From assembly GCA_944390995.1 (NCBI GenBank), contig CALXSA010000050.1, positions 1 to 7,561 on the forward strand: DNA of 7,561 nt. The letters run 5' to 3'. Below the pieces are notes generated by a model that saw only the letters and a list, made by a program, of their open reading frames with translations, was not told where the DNA came from and made no database searches. Position numbers and translations under genes: made by a program. This DNA is from an uncultured Clostridia bacterium. GTDB lineage: Bacteria; Bacillota_A; Clostridia; TANB77; CAG-508. This document shows, in pieces, positions 5,601-7,561 of the stretch; the first letter of the stretch is position 1; each line of letters begins with the position of its first letter.

Positions 5601-6686
5601 GTGAAAAACATAGTATTGTACTTAGCAAGAACAGTTATGAGAATAATTTATTCTTTCATTAAATTGTTCACAAGGCAAAAAGACAAAGTAACTTTTTTGA
5701 GTAGACAATCAGACACAACGAGCATAGATTTTAAGCTGTTGAAAGAGATGTTTGACAAAGAAACCAAGCTACAGACTGAAGTTCTATGCAAAAAAATACC
5801 GGATAATTTTAGCGGACGAATAGGGTATTGCTTTTACATTGTAAAATGCATGTATCATATAGCAACCTCTAAAGCATGTATAATTGATGGATACAATATT
5901 CCAGTAAGTAGTTTGAAACATAAAAAAGGGCTTGAAATAATACAAATATGGCATGCAATGGGGGCAATAAAAAAGTTTGGCTATCAAATTTTAGATATGG
6001 AAGAAGGAGATAGCAGAAAAACTGCTGAAATCATGAAGATGCATGCTGGTTATACATGCATTACATGTACAAGTGAAGCGACTAGGCAGATTTATTCACA
6101 AGCATTTAATACGGATATAGAGAAAATAAAAGTTTTAGGAATGCCTAGAATAGATTATATTTTGGAAGATAAACCGCAAGCTGATGAGGAACAGGCGAAA
6201 AAGACAATTTTGTATGTTCCAACTTTTAGAAAAAATGAAAAAATAAAGCTGGACAAATTGATAAATGGAGTGGACGAAGAAAAGTACAATTTAATTATAA
6301 AGCTGCATCCGCTAGATAAAACTGAGTTGGACGAAAAATATACTTCCGCACAAAGTACAATAGAACTTATTAAAAGAGCTGATTATGTGATTACAGATTA
6401 TTCTGCCGTTGCATTTGAAGTTGCAATACTTGAGAAACCATTATTCTTTTATTTATATGATATAGAAAAATATGAGAATGCAAGAGGACTTAACATAGAC
6501 CTACAGAAAGAGATGCAAAGTTCTACTAAAACAGAGATTGAGGATATTATTTCAATAATAGAGAATGATACATACAATTATGAAGAACTAAAGAAATTCA
6601 AGGAAAAATATGTTGAAACAATAGATAGAAATAATACAAAAAGAATAGTGGAGTATGTTTTAGCAAATATTTGCAAGGACGATTAA
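5601..6686 (+). CDS. CDP-glycerol glycerophosphotransferase family protein (TagB/TagF-like)
   Basis: A 361-residue enzyme of the family that transfers glycerol-phosphate from CDP-glycerol to a lipid-linked or polymer acceptor at the cytoplasmic membrane face. Diagnostic motifs are IWHAMGAIKKFGY (117-128, with catalytic-type His118, the WHG region), LGMPRIDYI (179-187), ILYVPTFR (203-210), IIKLHP (232-237, second conserved His236) and ADYVITDYSAVAFE (260-273). KPLFFYLYDIEKYE (279-292) with the following RG completes the set. The N-terminal hydrophobic, basic stretch (3-24) could bind the membrane. Its length matches single-domain TagB-type primases rather than the longer TagF polymerases. The start is GTG at 5601, with AAGGGGG (5584-5590) ten bases upstream; an ATG at 5637 lacks a site. 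It lies between a dehydrogenase and a GT2 glycosyltransferase, consistent with building a glycerol-phosphate-decorated glycan. Which acceptor it uses cannot be told. Confidence 0.9.
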   Translation: MKNIVLYLARTVMRIIYSFIKLFTRQKDKVTFLSRQSDTTSIDFKLLKEMFDKETKLQTEVLCKKIPDNFSGRIGYCFYIVKCMYHIATSKACIIDGYNIPVSSLKHKKGLEIIQIWHAMGAIKKFGYQILDMEEGDSRKTAEIMKMHAGYTCITCTSEATRQIYSQAFNTDIEKIKVLGMPRIDYILEDKPQADEEQAKKTILYVPTFRKNEKIKLDKLINGVDEEKYNLIIKLHPLDKTELDEKYTSAQSTIELIKRADYVITDYSAVAFEVAILEKPLFFYLYDIEKYENARGLNIDLQKEMQSSTKTEIEDIISIIENDTYNYEELKKFKEKYVETIDRNNTKRIVEYVLANICKDD

Positions 6687-6745
6687 ACATAAGTCTAGAA
6701 TGTTTATCAGAACAGACAAAAACAAGAAAGAGGAGAATTGAGAAA

Positions 6746-7561
6746 ATGAGAAGTAAGATAGCTGTACTAATTCCATGTTACAATGAAAGCAGAACAATTG
6801 AAAAAGTAGTAAAAGATTATAAAGCAGCATTGCCAGAAGCAGATATTTTCGTATATGACAACAATTCAACAGACGGAACAGATGAAATTGCAAGAAATGC
6901 TGGGGCGATTGTGAGGTATGAGACTAAACAGGGCAAGGGAAATGTAATGAGAACTATGTTTAGAAATATAGAAGCCGATTGTTATTTGATAGTAGATGGA
7001 GACGACACTTATCCGGCAGAGAATGCAAGAGAAATGTGCGATTTGGTGTTGAAAGAAAATGTTGACATGGTTATAGGAGATAGGCTCTCATCTACGTATT
7101 TTAAGGAAAACAAGAGGGCTTTTCATAATGCTGGAAACAAAATTGTAAGATGGTCAATAAATACCATTTTTAATAGTAAAATAAATGACATTATGACAGG
7201 ATACAGAGCTTTTAGCTATGAATTTGTGAAGACTTATCCGGTTTTATCTAAGGGGTTTGAAATCGAAACAGAAATGACAATTCACGCAATAGATAAGAAT
7301 TTTACGCTAAGAGAAGTGCCTGTGCAATATAGAGACAGGCCAGAAGGAAGTACATCCAAGTTAAACACATACAGGGATGGGGCAAGAGTTATAAAAACAA
7401 TTGCAACATTATTTAAAGAATATAGACCGGGCGCATTTTTTAATATAATTTCATTATTTATATTTTTAATCGCTTTAATATTAGTTATTCCAGTGCTCAT
7501 TGAATACATGCAGACTGGTTTAGTGCCAAGATTTCCAACGCTTATTGTTGCAAGCATTATG
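6746..7561 (+). CDS. GT2 glycosyltransferase with C-terminal membrane segments (incomplete at window end)
   Basis: The frame opens at ATG 6746, ten bases after AGGAG (6731-6735), and stays open through the last base, giving 272 residues with no stop. The N-terminal GT-A fold shows KIAVLIPCYNES (4-15), the ribose/uracil-contact region VYDNNSTDGT (36-45), and a metal-binding DGDDTYP (84-90) in place of the usual DxD. It also has TGYRAFS (151-157) and KGFEIETEMTIHA (169-181), typical of the DPM1/DPG-synthase-like branch that transfers sugars to polyprenyl phosphate or lipid acceptors. At least one membrane span (about 232-254) follows, and a second probably begins near 264 as the window ends. 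The gene is 59 bases after the glycerophosphotransferase in the same direction and presumably in the same operon. The inferred role is sugar addition to a lipid carrier or surface polymer; donor and acceptor are unknown. Confidence 0.9.
   Translation, partial: MRSKIAVLIPCYNESRTIEKVVKDYKAALPEADIFVYDNNSTDGTDEIARNAGAIVRYETKQGKGNVMRTMFRNIEADCYLIVDGDDTYPAENAREMCDLVLKENVDMVIGDRLSSTYFKENKRAFHNAGNKIVRWSINTIFNSKINDIMTGYRAFSYEFVKTYPVLSKGFEIETEMTIHAIDKNFTLREVPVQYRDRPEGSTSKLNTYRDGARVIKTIATLFKEYRPGAFFNIISLFIFLIALILVIPVLIEYMQTGLVPRFPTLIVASIM

Noticed and set aside
6684..6706. Hairpin TAAACAT/ATGTTTA after the glycerophosphotransferase gene
   Set aside because: It is a 7-bp AT-rich stem with a 9-base loop and no U-tract, too weak for a terminator; the next gene follows closely.
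1..7561. tRNA, rRNA, CRISPR array, riboswitch, insertion sequence or phage attachment site
   Set aside because: I looked for cloverleaf arms, regularly spaced repeats, transposase motifs and long structured leaders on both strands and saw none beyond the palindromic repeat.

Overview
The window is AT-rich DNA (roughly one third G+C by eye) with purine-rich Shine-Dalgarno sites (GGAGG, AAGGAG), consensus-like sigma-A promoters, heavy AGA/ATA codon use, and ATG plus occasional GTG starts. Together with a CDP-glycerol phosphotransferase of the teichoic acid type, this points to a low-GC Gram-positive bacterium (Bacillota, probably a Clostridia member). That placement is inference; no rRNA or marker gene is present.

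Layout: (1) 1-435 holds the last 18 codons of an unknown gene and, overlapping it by ATGA, a decayed gene broken by four frame changes and two in-frame TGA codons. (2) 505-1671 is a cation diffusion facilitator with a manganese-type metal-site signature and a duplicated C-terminal domain. (3) 1673-1793 is a 121-bp near-palindromic, MITE-like repeat filling the space between that gene and (4) a YgjP/DUF45-type zinc metallopeptidase at 1812-2552. (5) A perfect 21-bp inverted repeat at 2553-2601 is a shared terminator for the convergent genes on either side. (6) On the minus strand, a GT4 glycosyltransferase (3315-4454) and a PlsC-type acyltransferase (2594-3346) overlap by 32 bp and form an operon. 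(7) The 227-bp region 4455-4681 carries two divergent promoters and two short palindromes. (8) On the plus strand, a short-chain dehydrogenase (4682-5527), a TagB/TagF-like CDP-glycerol phosphotransferase (5601-6686) and a membrane-attached GT2 glycosyltransferase (6746 to the window end, incomplete) form a second operon.

The right half reads as a cell-envelope locus. The minus operon probably makes or remodels a membrane glycolipid (sugar transfer to a lipid, plus acyl transfer). The plus operon probably adds glycerol-phosphate and sugars to a surface polymer. The left half is unrelated housekeeping (metal efflux, a peptidase) beside decayed DNA. I see no new defence or mobile system. The most unusual items are the palindromic repeat, the decayed gene and the duplicated CDF domain.
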